Below, in pieces: positions 41,672 through 49,163 of a DNA stretch of 64,000 bases (positions are counted from its first letter, which is position 1; every line of letters begins with the position of its first letter). Source of the stretch: Clostridiales bacterium (GTDB taxonomy: Bacteria; Bacillota; Clostridia; Peptostreptococcales; Anaerovoracaceae); assembly GCA_015058275.1 (NCBI GenBank), contig SVCQ01000006.1, positions 23,233 through 87,232 of the forward strand, read 5' to 3'. Both the position numbers and the translations under genes were made by a program. The notes beneath the pieces are model-generated. The model saw only the letters and a list, made by a program, of their open reading frames with translations. It had not been told where the DNA came from and did not search any database.

Positions 41672-42595
41672 ATGAAAGATTTAGATAAACATACATGCCG
41701 CATAGCGCTGGTCCAGGCTGAACCGGTTCTGTTCAATAAACAGGAAAGTCTGAAAAAGGCCCTGGGTTATATTGAAGAGGCGGCAAGAAATAAAGCGGAA
41801 TTGATAGTGTTCCCTGAACTGTTTATCCCGGGTTATCCTGTTGGGATGAACTTCGGGTTCAGTGTCGGCAAAAGGACTGAACCCGGAAGGGAGGACTGGA
41901 AGAGATACTATGATGCCTCAGTCGTGGCCGGCGGAGAGGAGTTCATTCAGCTCGCGAGTGAAGCGAAAAAGCGCGGCGCGTATATAAGTATCGGATTCTC
42001 GGAAAGAGATGCGGTCGGAGGGACTTTGTACAACAGCAATGCCATCTTCGAACCGGACGGAACATATAAAGTGCATCGCAAGCTAAAACCCACAGGGTCA
42101 GAAAGACTGGTGTGGGGAGACGCTGATAAATACTTTTTCCCGGTCACTGAAACACCATGGGGACCTATAGGCAGCCTTATATGCTGGGAAAGCTATATGC
42201 CGCTTGCCAGAGTCGCTCTGTATCAGAAAGGAATAACGATCTATATCTCCCCTAACACAAACGATAACCCTGAATGGCAGGCGACCATCCAGCACATAGC
42301 GATAGAAGGCAAATGCTATTTTATCAATTCCGACATGATAATCAGAAAAGAGTCATACCCGGAGGATCTGAATACCAAAGCCGAGATAGCAGCTCTGCCG
42401 GACATGGTGTGCCGCGGCGGAAGCTGCATAATAGACCCTTATGGGCATTACGTTACGGATCCGGTATGGGATGAAGAGACGGTAATATATGCTGAACTGG
42501 ATATGGATCTTCCGGCTGCATGCAAAATGGAGCATGACGCGGTAGGCCATTACGCAAGGCCGGATGTACTGCAGCTGGTCGTATCAGACAGATAG
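41672..42595 (+). CDS. nitrilase / carbon-nitrogen hydrolase
   Basis: Cytoplasmic hydrolase of the nitrilase superfamily, 307 residues. The Glu-Lys-Cys triad is visible: Glu49 in VFPELFIPGYP, Lys137 in HRKLKPTGSERLVWG and Cys171 in GSLICWESYMPLARVALY. HRKLKPT...ERLVWG and CWENYMPL-like motifs place it in the true nitrilase branch (nitrile to acid plus ammonia) rather than amidases. The ATG has GGAGGTG upstream. It stands alone between a promoter region and a converging VTT-domain gene. Confidence 0.87.
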   Translation: MKDLDKHTCRIALVQAEPVLFNKQESLKKALGYIEEAARNKAELIVFPELFIPGYPVGMNFGFSVGKRTEPGREDWKRYYDASVVAGGEEFIQLASEAKKRGAYISIGFSERDAVGGTLYNSNAIFEPDGTYKVHRKLKPTGSERLVWGDADKYFFPVTETPWGPIGSLICWESYMPLARVALYQKGITIYISPNTNDNPEWQATIQHIAIEGKCYFINSDMIIRKESYPEDLNTKAEIAALPDMVCRGGSCIIDPYGHYVTDPVWDEETVIYAELDMDLPAACKMEHDAVGHYARPDVLQLVVSDR

Positions 42596-42637
42596 GTTCA
42601 AGTTTGTATAAAAGGATAAAGACAATGGATATAGAAC

Positions 42638-43342
42638 TCAGAATTCCGACAATTTTTGTTTTATGTTGCTTTTTGTCCTCATCATGTGCTTCAGTATCAG
42701 GGCCGCGGCTACGGTCACAAGTATGTAAAGGACAGCCGCAAATACTGCAGGCACAGCGTTCATATCAGCTATGCCGTTTCCCGCCAAAGTAAATAACGTT
42801 ATTTCCGGGAGCAGCGCAGTAAGGCTTCCGCCAAGATAAGGAAGCATCCTTACTCCTGACGCTCCCATATACATGCTGCCAAGATCATAGTTCACTATCT
42901 TGAGCGTCCTTATGAGCAGCGCGAAGACGAACGGCCGTGAATCCTTGAGACCGGTGAATTCTCTGAATTTGGGGTATCTGTCTGAAAGCTCCCCGACCAT
43001 ACGCTGGCCGCCCATATATCCGATCCCATATCCTTCGAGGAGCATCACAAGAGCTCCGGCAATATTCACGGCAAGCGCGAGCGGCAGATCGAAGAGCATG
43101 CCTGACGCTGTAAAAAGCAGACCAGAGTAAAAGACTATCGAAAGCGTCTTCAGCGCGAAAAGACACATCATCGTCAGTACCGCCAGCATGACGTTCCCGG
43201 GTTCATATGCAGCAATGGATTCAGCCGTGATCTTATCACGATTCATGAGCGCGAAAACTATAAGAGCAGCCCAGACTATAAGGGCAAGCTTCTGCAGCGC
43301 GTTTTTGCAGTTCCGATCTGTTCCCTGTGATCTATTCCGCAT
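42638..43342 (-). CDS. VTT-domain (TVP38/TMEM64, DedA-like) membrane protein
   Basis: Integral membrane protein of 234 residues with about six hydrophobic segments. The central FYSGLLFTASGMLFDLPLALAVNIAGA and GYMGGQRMVGELSDRYPKF resemble the VTT/SNARE-associated domain, whose members are linked to lipid scrambling and membrane homeostasis. It lies 9 bases after the TetR gene on the same strand, so it is probably its direct regulatory target. Function is inferred. Confidence 0.78.
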   Translation of the reverse strand: MRNRSQGTDRNCKNALQKLALIVWAALIVFALMNRDKITAESIAAYEPGNVMLAVLTMMCLFALKTLSIVFYSGLLFTASGMLFDLPLALAVNIAGALVMLLEGYGIGYMGGQRMVGELSDRYPKFREFTGLKDSRPFVFALLIRTLKIVNYDLGSMYMGASGVRMLPYLGGSLTALLPEITLFTLAGNGIADMNAVPAVFAAVLYILVTVAAALILKHMMRTKSNIKQKLSEF

Positions 43343-43351
43343 ATTATCGTA

Positions 43352-43909
43352 TTACTGTGCCTGCCTTGTAAGGATCTCGGTTATCGCATTATAGTCAAGA
43401 GCCTTACGCATCATTTTTGCAAGTTCATCCAGTGTTTCTTCTCTTCCGTTTTCATCCCAGGCAGTGACCAGTGAGATGCATCCCCCTATGAAGATTGCGA
43501 TCATGTACCTCGAAAGGCTGTCAAATATATACCGGCCGGCCTCAGCCTCCTGCGTAATATCATTTCGCAGAGCCCTGGATATCACATGCATCTTACCCGA
43601 TGACGATACGTTGATTATGACCTTGCTCTCGGATATTATGCTCCCGATAAGGTGTCTGGTAAATTCGATCCATTCCATTTCTCTGTAACTCTTTACCATG
43701 TCACGGAATTCTTCTTCGATAAGATAAAGAAGCACGTCGTCGGTATTGTCGAAGAGCCTGTAGAATGTGGATCTGCCGATCCCCGCTCGCTTCTGTATGT
43801 CCGTTACTGTTATTTCGCTGAGGGGCTTTTCCGCCAGCAGCCCTCTCAGAGCCTCTCTTGTGCGGGCTGCCGACTTTATGCACCTTTTATCATTCTTGAT
43901 GTGATACAT
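43352..43909 (-). CDS. TetR/AcrR-family transcriptional regulator
   Basis: 185 residues. The N-terminal helix-turn-helix (CIKSAARTREALRGLLAEKPLSEITVTDIQKRAGIGRSTFYRLF) is typical, with the C-terminal ligand domain of TetR_C type 7-like proteins. It is co-transcribed with the downstream VTT protein. A GATAC-N9-GTATC palindrome upstream (43934-43952) is a candidate operator. Confidence 0.85.
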   Translation of the reverse strand: MYHIKNDKRCIKSAARTREALRGLLAEKPLSEITVTDIQKRAGIGRSTFYRLFDNTDDVLLYLIEEEFRDMVKSYREMEWIEFTRHLIGSIISESKVIINVSSSGKMHVISRALRNDITQEAEAGRYIFDSLSRYMIAIFIGGCISLVTAWDENGREETLDELAKMMRKALDYNAITEILTRQAQ

Positions 43910-43933
43910 TTTTTGACCTCATTGTTTCAGATA

Positions 43934-43952
43934 GATACGAAATAATTGTATC
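43934..43952. promoter_or_regulatory. candidate TetR operator
   Basis: The imperfect palindrome GATACGAAATAATTGTATC lies about 25 bases upstream of the tetR start. Confidence 0.5.
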
Positions 43953-44024
43953 ATATTTTACTGTTGGGTATAATGATTTCCGACTCGGGAAATGTCAATA
44001 AAAGACCAGGATATAACAGACGCC

Positions 44025-44190
44025 GGATGTCCCCCGCCTCAACGGAGTAGGCGGCGGGTTCCATATTCGATCGTCAGTGGCGGGTCACAATCCCCGACTG
44101 ACGATCTCATGAGCTGAAGCTCCCGTCGTCTGTTGACGGCGTCGCTCGCTCCAACCAAGCGAGCTTGATGGAGCTTCGCTCCTGGTTGAA
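44025..44190 (+). other. structured noncoding stretch, possible IS200/IS605-type remnant
   Basis: No ORF. CCCCCGCCT...AGGCGGCGGG forms one stem at 44030-44058. A 10-base perfect stem GATCGTCAGT/ACTGACGATC follows at 44069-44106, then GAAGCTCCCGTCGTC and a final imperfect fold built on CCAACCAAGCGAGC/GCTCCTGGTTG. GC-rich stacked hairpins ending near GAAGCTCCC resemble the right ends of TnpB-bearing elements, but no tnpB is present. Confidence 0.3.
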
Positions 44191-44211
44191 AGGAAAAGAA
44201 GGATAGGGATC

Positions 44212-45090
44212 ATGAAGAAAAAGATATATAGAAGGCGCTGGGGCGACAGACGTGACGCTAAGCTTGTAAGGGACATAGACTCCATGCATTTTATCATGCC
44301 TCTGATGTATCCGAACAGATGCGACAACGAGGCGTTCATGTCGGAGACCATCGACCTCACTAATGTGATGGCATATCTTGAGAAGAAGAACGCCGGCGGG
44401 CCTGATTACAAGTACAACCTGTTTCAGGTGATGGTGACGGCTCTTCTGAAAACCATCACGCTCAGGCCGCAGCTCAACCGGTTCTACGCTAATTACAATC
44501 TGTATCAGCGCAATGAAGTCACAGCGGCTTTCACTATCAAAAAGATATTCTCGGACAGCGGCGAAGAAGCTCTGGCGTTCATCCACTCCAAACCGGATGA
44601 CACCCTTGATGATATCCACAACGAAATGTACCGCCAGATCTCTTATGTCCGCAAAGACGGCAAGGATAAATCAACGGAGAGCATGGACCTGCTCCAGCAC
44701 ACCCCACTTATTTTCAAGAAGGCTCTCGGAGCAGGCGCCAGGTTCCTCGACCGCCGCGGCATGATGCCGCAGTCGGTCATCGCGACCGACCCGTTCCAGT
44801 CGTCCGTTGTTCTGGCAAATCTGGGATCCATAAAGCTTCACGCAGGCTACCACCACCTTACAAACTGGGGTACGACTTCTCTCTTCTGCATCATAGGCGA
44901 TATGAAACAACGCCCGTTCACTGATGAAAGCGGCAAAACGGAGATGCGCATGAGTGTCGAGATAGGGCTTACCGTTGATGAGCGCATTTCGGACGGCTAT
45001 TACTGCTCCAGATCCATCGCGTTATTGAAAAAGCTGCTTGACGAACCTGAACTGCTCGACAGACCTCTGAGCGAGAAAGTGGAGTATTAG
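44212..45090 (+). CDS. 2-oxoacid dehydrogenase E2 / CAT-like acyltransferase domain protein
   Basis: 292 residues with the chloramphenicol-acetyltransferase/E2 fold. The catalytic-end motif, normally DHRxxDG, reads DERISDG (near residue 262), so the catalytic His is Glu. NLFQVMVTALLKTITLRPQLNRF and LANLGSIKLHAGYHHLTNWGTTS are family-typical. There is no lipoyl domain and no E1/E3 gene nearby, so it is not part of a dehydrogenase complex. It is 3 bases from an acyl-glycerophosphate acyltransferase gene, so a role in lipid or envelope acylation is suggested by context. Confidence 0.75.
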   Translation: MKKKIYRRRWGDRRDAKLVRDIDSMHFIMPLMYPNRCDNEAFMSETIDLTNVMAYLEKKNAGGPDYKYNLFQVMVTALLKTITLRPQLNRFYANYNLYQRNEVTAAFTIKKIFSDSGEEALAFIHSKPDDTLDDIHNEMYRQISYVRKDGKDKSTESMDLLQHTPLIFKKALGAGARFLDRRGMMPQSVIATDPFQSSVVLANLGSIKLHAGYHHLTNWGTTSLFCIIGDMKQRPFTDESGKTEMRMSVEIGLTVDERISDGYYCSRSIALLKKLLDEPELLDRPLSEKVEY

Positions 45091-45093
45091 GCT

Positions 45094-45909
45094 ATGAAGA
45101 ACAAGATCACCAGACTGGTCTTCATATTTATAAAAGCTCTTGTTCGGATCTTCTATCCTAAGACAGAATTCATCGGAGCAGAGAACATCCCGGAGGGGCC
45201 GGTGATCATAGTCGGAAATCATGCCAAGATGAACGCTCCGATCGCGTGTGAATTATATTTTCCGGGAAAGCATAAGACATGGACCGCAGGCGAGATGATG
45301 CACTTTAAAGAGATCCCGGCGTATTCATACAGGGACTTTTGGGGATGCAAACCGGACGGCATCAAGTGGTTCTTCAGGATACTGTCATACCTTATTACGC
45401 CGCTCGCATACTGTATATTCAATAACGCAGACTGCATAGGGGTGTATCATGACTCGCGTATCCTCGGCACATTCAGATCAAGCGTCGGAGAACTGCGAAG
45501 CGGAACACGCATCGTTATCCTGCCCGAGCATGATGTCCCCCACAACAACATTATATGCGAATTCCAGGAAAACTTTGTCGACGTAGCCCGCATGTATTAC
45601 AGGAAATATAAGGAAGCGCCGAGCTTTGTGCCGATGTATACCGCGCCTGCGCTGAAGGCGGTCTACTTTGGCGGACCTATACGCTTTGACCCTTGCGCGC
45701 CGGCCTCTGAAGAACGCATGAGGATCTGCACGGAGATGATGGATGCCGTAACGGACATAGCAAGAAGCCTTCCGGAGCACACCGTCGTTCCGTATCCTAA
45801 TATACCAAAGAGGGAATACCCTTCAAACAAATCTATAACAAAGGAGTTTGACTCAAATGGAGTTTCTTACTCATGTGCTTGGACTCAGGAAGCCTGTACA
45901 GGACTATAG
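45094..45909 (+). CDS. 1-acylglycerol-3-phosphate acyltransferase-like protein
   Basis: Membrane-associated acyltransferase of the PlsC fold, 271 residues. The first motif is VGNHAKMNAPIA: the His is kept, but the Asp of HxxxxD is replaced. A second block ILPEHDVPHNNIICEF takes the place of the FPEGTRS motif. Activity may therefore be altered. The N-terminal hydrophobic stretch (LVFIFIKALVRIFY) would anchor it to the membrane. The 3' end overlaps the PAP2 gene by 53 bases. It is the middle gene of a three-gene lipid cluster. Confidence 0.78.
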   Translation: MKNKITRLVFIFIKALVRIFYPKTEFIGAENIPEGPVIIVGNHAKMNAPIACELYFPGKHKTWTAGEMMHFKEIPAYSYRDFWGCKPDGIKWFFRILSYLITPLAYCIFNNADCIGVYHDSRILGTFRSSVGELRSGTRIVILPEHDVPHNNIICEFQENFVDVARMYYRKYKEAPSFVPMYTAPALKAVYFGGPIRFDPCAPASEERMRICTEMMDAVTDIARSLPEHTVVPYPNIPKREYPSNKSITKEFDSNGVSYSCAWTQEACTGL

Positions 45910-46585
45910 GAAGTTTAAGCTGTCTGCGATCAACGAGCCAAAGTATCAGCACATAAAGCTGCTTGGCGGCTGGCTGGTATACTTTGCGCTGTATTTTCTG
46001 ACGGAGAACCTCATCCCCGCTTCAGCCTGCCATGTAGTGCATTCGGCCGTTGACGACCTGATCCCTTTCAACGAGTACTTTCTGCTGTTTTACTGCTGGT
46101 GGTATGTGCTTATCGTTATCTCATTGGGTTATTTTCTGCTCTATGATATTCAGAAATTCAAGGAGCTTCAGGTCTTCATCATGGTGACACAGGCGATAGC
46201 CATGGTCATATACATAGTTTATCCGAGTATACAGCTGCTGAGGCCTGAGGTGATGCCCCATGACAATTTTCTGTGCGGGCTTATGAGCTTCATATACGCA
46301 TTCGACACACCGACAGGAGTCTGCCCATCGCTGCATGTGGCTTACTCTCTCGGCATAGGCATAGTATGGTGCAAGTACAAGGACGCATCATGGTGGTGGA
46401 AAGCTCTCGTCGTCATATCAGTTATAATGATCAGCATATCCGTAATGTTTGTAAAGCAGCACTCATTCATCGATGTAATGGCGGCGATCCCGCTCGGTAT
46501 CATCGCGTATTTACTTGTATACGGAAAGCACAGCATAGTGACACAGCAGAACACTCTGCAGTCCGGAGCAAGAAAAACAGAGTGA
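45857..46585 (+). CDS. PAP2-superfamily membrane phosphatase
   Basis: Polytopic phosphatase of the phosphatidic-acid phosphatase type 2 fold, 242 residues. Motif 2 is CPSLHVAYS (catalytic His) and motif 3 is VKQHSFIDVMAAIP (His and Asp). The first KxxxxxxRP motif is replaced by less clear sequence near LRPEVMPHDNF. ATG 45857 is preferred over TTG 45848 because AAAGGAG lies at 45839-45846. The gene overlaps the upstream acyltransferase, so translation is coupled. It is followed by a strong terminator. Confidence 0.82.
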   Translation: MEFLTHVLGLRKPVQDYRKFKLSAINEPKYQHIKLLGGWLVYFALYFLTENLIPASACHVVHSAVDDLIPFNEYFLLFYCWWYVLIVISLGYFLLYDIQKFKELQVFIMVTQAIAMVIYIVYPSIQLLRPEVMPHDNFLCGLMSFIYAFDTPTGVCPSLHVAYSLGIGIVWCKYKDASWWWKALVVISVIMISISVMFVKQHSFIDVMAAIPLGIIAYLLVYGKHSIVTQQNTLQSGARKTE

Positions 46586-46597
46586 CGCCAATAATGA

Positions 46598-46630
46598 ACC
46601 CTGTGACTTCAATGTCACAGGGTCGTTTTG
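46598..46630 (+). terminator. terminator of the lipid-enzyme cluster
   Basis: Perfect 10-base stem ACCCTGTGAC / GTCACAGGGT, 6-base loop, then CGTTTTG. Confidence 0.85.
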
Positions 46631-46666
46631 TTTCAAATGATAAAGTGATTTTTTGTAACTATACTA

Positions 46667-47230
46667 CTACTTTAGTTTCAAACCATCTTTGAAGGCCTCA
46701 CCAACACGATCTGTTACTTTGTAATAACCGTGAGTGTATGGATCGAATGCTATGGCATTGACAAGAGACATATCAGGTTTTCCATCAACCAGCACTTTTT
46801 CATCGGCAGTAACATTAACCACCTTACCGATCACTCCGCATCCGTATTCGTTATCCTGATATTCAATGAACTCGCATTCAAGGCACAGAGGAAATTCATT
46901 GATCACGGGAGCATCAACGGTTTCTGCCTTGCCGGCGGTAAGACCGCTTCTCGCAAACTTATCAGGAACCCTGTTACCGGATTCAACTCCCAAATAATCA
47001 GCCTCAACCAGATGATCAGCGTCTGCTATGCTTACCGTGAACGCTCCTCTGGCTTTAATGTTCTGCACAGTTTGGTGGGATTCCGTCAGATTGAGAGCTA
47101 CATTTCCTCTTTCCTGCATAGTTCCCCATGCGGCGTTCATCACATTTACGCTGCCGTCTTCGTTGTATGTTGCTACCATAAGGACAGGCATAGGGAAAAT
47201 GCCTTCCGTGATATCAAGTCTTTTTCTCAT
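46667..47230 (-). CDS. flavin reductase family protein (FMN-binding split barrel)
   Basis: 187-residue flavoprotein with the split-barrel FMN fold. VLMVATYNEDGSVNVMNAAWG and LTESHQTVQNIKARGAFTVSIA are the FMN-binding blocks, and CLECEFIEYQDNEYGCGVIGKVV follows. Relatives reduce flavins or act as ferric/NADH:flavin oxidoreductases; the specific partner is unknown. The gene stands alone, reading away from the MBL gene. Confidence 0.87.
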   Translation of the reverse strand: MRKRLDITEGIFPMPVLMVATYNEDGSVNVMNAAWGTMQERGNVALNLTESHQTVQNIKARGAFTVSIADADHLVEADYLGVESGNRVPDKFARSGLTAGKAETVDAPVINEFPLCLECEFIEYQDNEYGCGVIGKVVNVTADEKVLVDGKPDMSLVNAIAFDPYTHGYYKVTDRVGEAFKDGLKLK

Positions 47231-47250
47231 TCTTTTACCTCGCTTTTTTT

Positions 47251-47457
47251 GGATTAACAGGAATAATCATCCTGAATAAAATTGTAACCAAGCAGGAAGA
47301 TAATTCAAGTGCTGATATTAATGATAGGTACTATCCTAATAGAATGTTCGGGAAATTCATTCCGAAGAGGTATAATAAGTACATCACGAGAGTCAGCACG
47401 GTGATGATAGTCACCCTGGGACTCCTGCTTATGACAAATGGACTTAAGTTGCTGTGA
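47251..47457 (+). pseudogene. 3' remnant of a membrane-protein gene
   Basis: An open frame of 68 codons without a start. It ends with KYITRVSTVMIVTLGLLLMT and NGLKLL, which looks like the last basic loop and transmembrane helix of an exporter-type protein. The upstream part would overlap the divergent flavin reductase start, so the 5' portion has been lost. Its stop overlaps the GTG start of the hydrolase (GTGA). Confidence 0.4.
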
Positions 47458-48290
47458 AAATACACATACTGAATTGCGGGTTCATAAGAATACATGAGGA
47501 TCTGCCGTACGGCGGCGGCAGTATAATGACTGGCTTCCGGAAAGCCGTTATGGCTCCCGATCGCAAACGGGTAACACTCCCGGTGTTTTCATATCTGATA
47601 GAGCATCCGGCAGGGCTTTTTCTTGTGGATACAGGCTGGAGCAGAGATATCAGTCCGGATGGAGTCTATGATCCCAAAGCTGTAAAAAGCGTTCTGCCCG
47701 CGCACCTGGCCGCGCTGTACAGGCCATACGTACCTGCGGGCATGGCAGTGGATGAACAGCTGAGATCCATGGGTATAAGGCAGGAAGATATAGACGCAGT
47801 GCTCATTACACATCTTGATCCGGATCATGTTTCGGGACTCAGATCGGTGAGCCGGGCAAAGAGGATAGTGATACCTGAGGATGAAGCATACTGGTCGGTA
47901 AGGACGAAATACCGTATCAGACAGCCGGAGCAGCTATGGGATGTAGAGGGTGCGGAAAGAGTGTTCTTCAGAGGCCATCTGCTTGGCCCGATGAACAAAG
48001 CCATAGATATCACAGGTGACGGCAGCATCATGATGGTGAATATGCCGGGGCATACAGACGGGCTTTGCGGAGTCATTGTCAGAAATAAAGAGAGGTATGT
48101 GCTTCTGGCTTCGGACGCTGCCGTATCTGCGCGCAGCTGGGAAAAGATGGAAGCACCGGGATTCGCCGCTGATCCGGCACTGCAGTTAAAAACTCTGCGC
48201 TGGGTCGCAAAGGAAGCAAACGACACTGCATGTGCAGCTGTTCTTTGCAGTCATGATAAAGAAAGCAAAGCTGAACCGGTAGAGTTCTAG
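47454..48290 (+). CDS. MBL-fold hydrolase, N-acyl-homoserine-lactonase-like
   Basis: Metallo-beta-lactamase-fold enzyme, 278 residues. The dinuclear metal motif THLDPDHVSG (His120, Asp122, Asp124, His125) is followed by PGHTDG and SDAA, the order seen in AHL lactonases such as AiiA. Lactonase action on quorum signals is inferred from the family. The GTG start overlaps the TGA of the truncated upstream frame. It is the last gene before the IS element. Confidence 0.85.
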   Translation: MKIHILNCGFIRIHEDLPYGGGSIMTGFRKAVMAPDRKRVTLPVFSYLIEHPAGLFLVDTGWSRDISPDGVYDPKAVKSVLPAHLAALYRPYVPAGMAVDEQLRSMGIRQEDIDAVLITHLDPDHVSGLRSVSRAKRIVIPEDEAYWSVRTKYRIRQPEQLWDVEGAERVFFRGHLLGPMNKAIDITGDGSIMMVNMPGHTDGLCGVIVRNKERYVLLASDAAVSARSWEKMEAPGFAADPALQLKTLRWVAKEANDTACAAVLCSHDKESKAEPVEF

Positions 48291-48304
48291 CAGGAGTGTC
48301 TGCA

Positions 48305-48347
48305 CCGGGGTAACCTATGCGAACCCTCAAGTTCGTGAGGACCCCGG
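48305..48347 (+). terminator. stable hairpin after the MBL hydrolase
   Basis: CCGGGGT/ACCCCGG closing stem with an inner CCTCA/TGAGG. There is no T run. It is probably the 3' end of the transcript. Confidence 0.5.
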
Positions 48348-48387
48348 CGTAAGATTTTCTAACTGATTCTGAGCAAAGAAATCCCCG

Positions 48388-48718
48388 CAAGTGAACTGCT
48401 ACCCGTCAAGAGGACAGTGAAAAATCAAAAGATTATGGCAACCAGTAACAGAAATGTTGCTGGTTGTTTTTTGGGGAAAGCAGACGCTGTTTCACAGAGT
48501 CTGCAATGAAAGATGTGTCTCAGGCTTCGCCAGAGACGATTTATTATTCCTTCCTCGCCGGAAGGCAGCCATCAAGCGTGTATCCACGCCCGCTGGTGCG
48601 GGTAAGGATATTCCGTGTCACTACGTCAAGTGCTGCCCGGCCTTCGGCCAGCGTACTGTCACTTGACTCCGTTCCCGCTCCCTGCATCTGTCGAAATGTG
48701 TTGCAGAGGCGAATGTAA
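48388..48718. other. 330-base noncoding tail of the IS element
   Basis: No gene on either strand. It holds a terminator-like hairpin (AACCAG...CTGGTT then TTTTTT, about 48438-48475) and several short GC-rich stems (GCTTCGCCAGAGACG, CCTCGCCGGAAGG, GCCCGGCCTTCGGCC). It may be an untranslated or noncoding RNA portion carried by the element. Confidence 0.5.
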
Positions 48719-49010
48719 TTATGCTGCGAGAACATATGAATTGTGCTTCTCGATCGGAGTCAGTACTCCGAATCTTCTCTGGTACCTTTCGTTGTTGTAG
48801 TAATAGATATATTCTTCGATCATGGCTACAAGCTCTTCGCGGCTGTTGAAGCGCTTGCCATAGTAACGTTCTCTCTTCAGGATCCCCCAGAATCCTTCCA
48901 TCGGACCGTTGTCGATGCACTTGGCTACTCTGGACATACTCTGAGTCATGCCGGCATTCTCCAGTTTGGTATGGAATGTCCTGTTGGTGTACTGGAATCC
49001 GCGGTCTGTG
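48719..49010 (-). pseudogene. IS3 transposase orfB, 3' fragment
   Basis: C-terminal part of the DDE integrase, beginning GACCGCGGATTCCAG (DRGFQYTNRTFHTKLENAG). It contains the catalytic Glu region GPMEGFWGILKRERYYG and ends NSYVLAA. The fragment begins exactly at the left border of the RIT element and continues in frame from the 5' fragment when the element is removed. Confidence 0.9.
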
Positions 49011-49029
49011 TTATGCCGAATTCAGGATA

Positions 49030-49121
49030 ACTCAGATTATGCCGAAGAAAAAACTATGCCGAAGAATTGCTGGAACTTCGCAGCCTGAAGAACTAATCTC
49101 AGTTTCTTCGGCATAGTGTTT
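49030..49121 (+). repeat. RIT left inverted repeat, 92 bases
   Basis: Exactly the reverse complement of 52348-52439. Within it ATGCCGAAGAA occurs twice direct and once inverted (TTCTTCGGCAT), giving several presumptive recombinase binding sites. Confidence 0.95.
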
Positions 49122-49163
49122 ACATATACTTAAGGTACTTTTTAGACAAGGAGGTACCTTAGG

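Noticed and set aside
44085..44619. Minus-strand ORFs over the start of the E2-like gene
   Set aside because: Opposite-strand shadows of a gene with clear family motifs.
48454..48735. Short ORFs in the IS tail
   Set aside because: They overlap one another in several frames, lack ribosome sites, and their sequence is dominated by hairpins.
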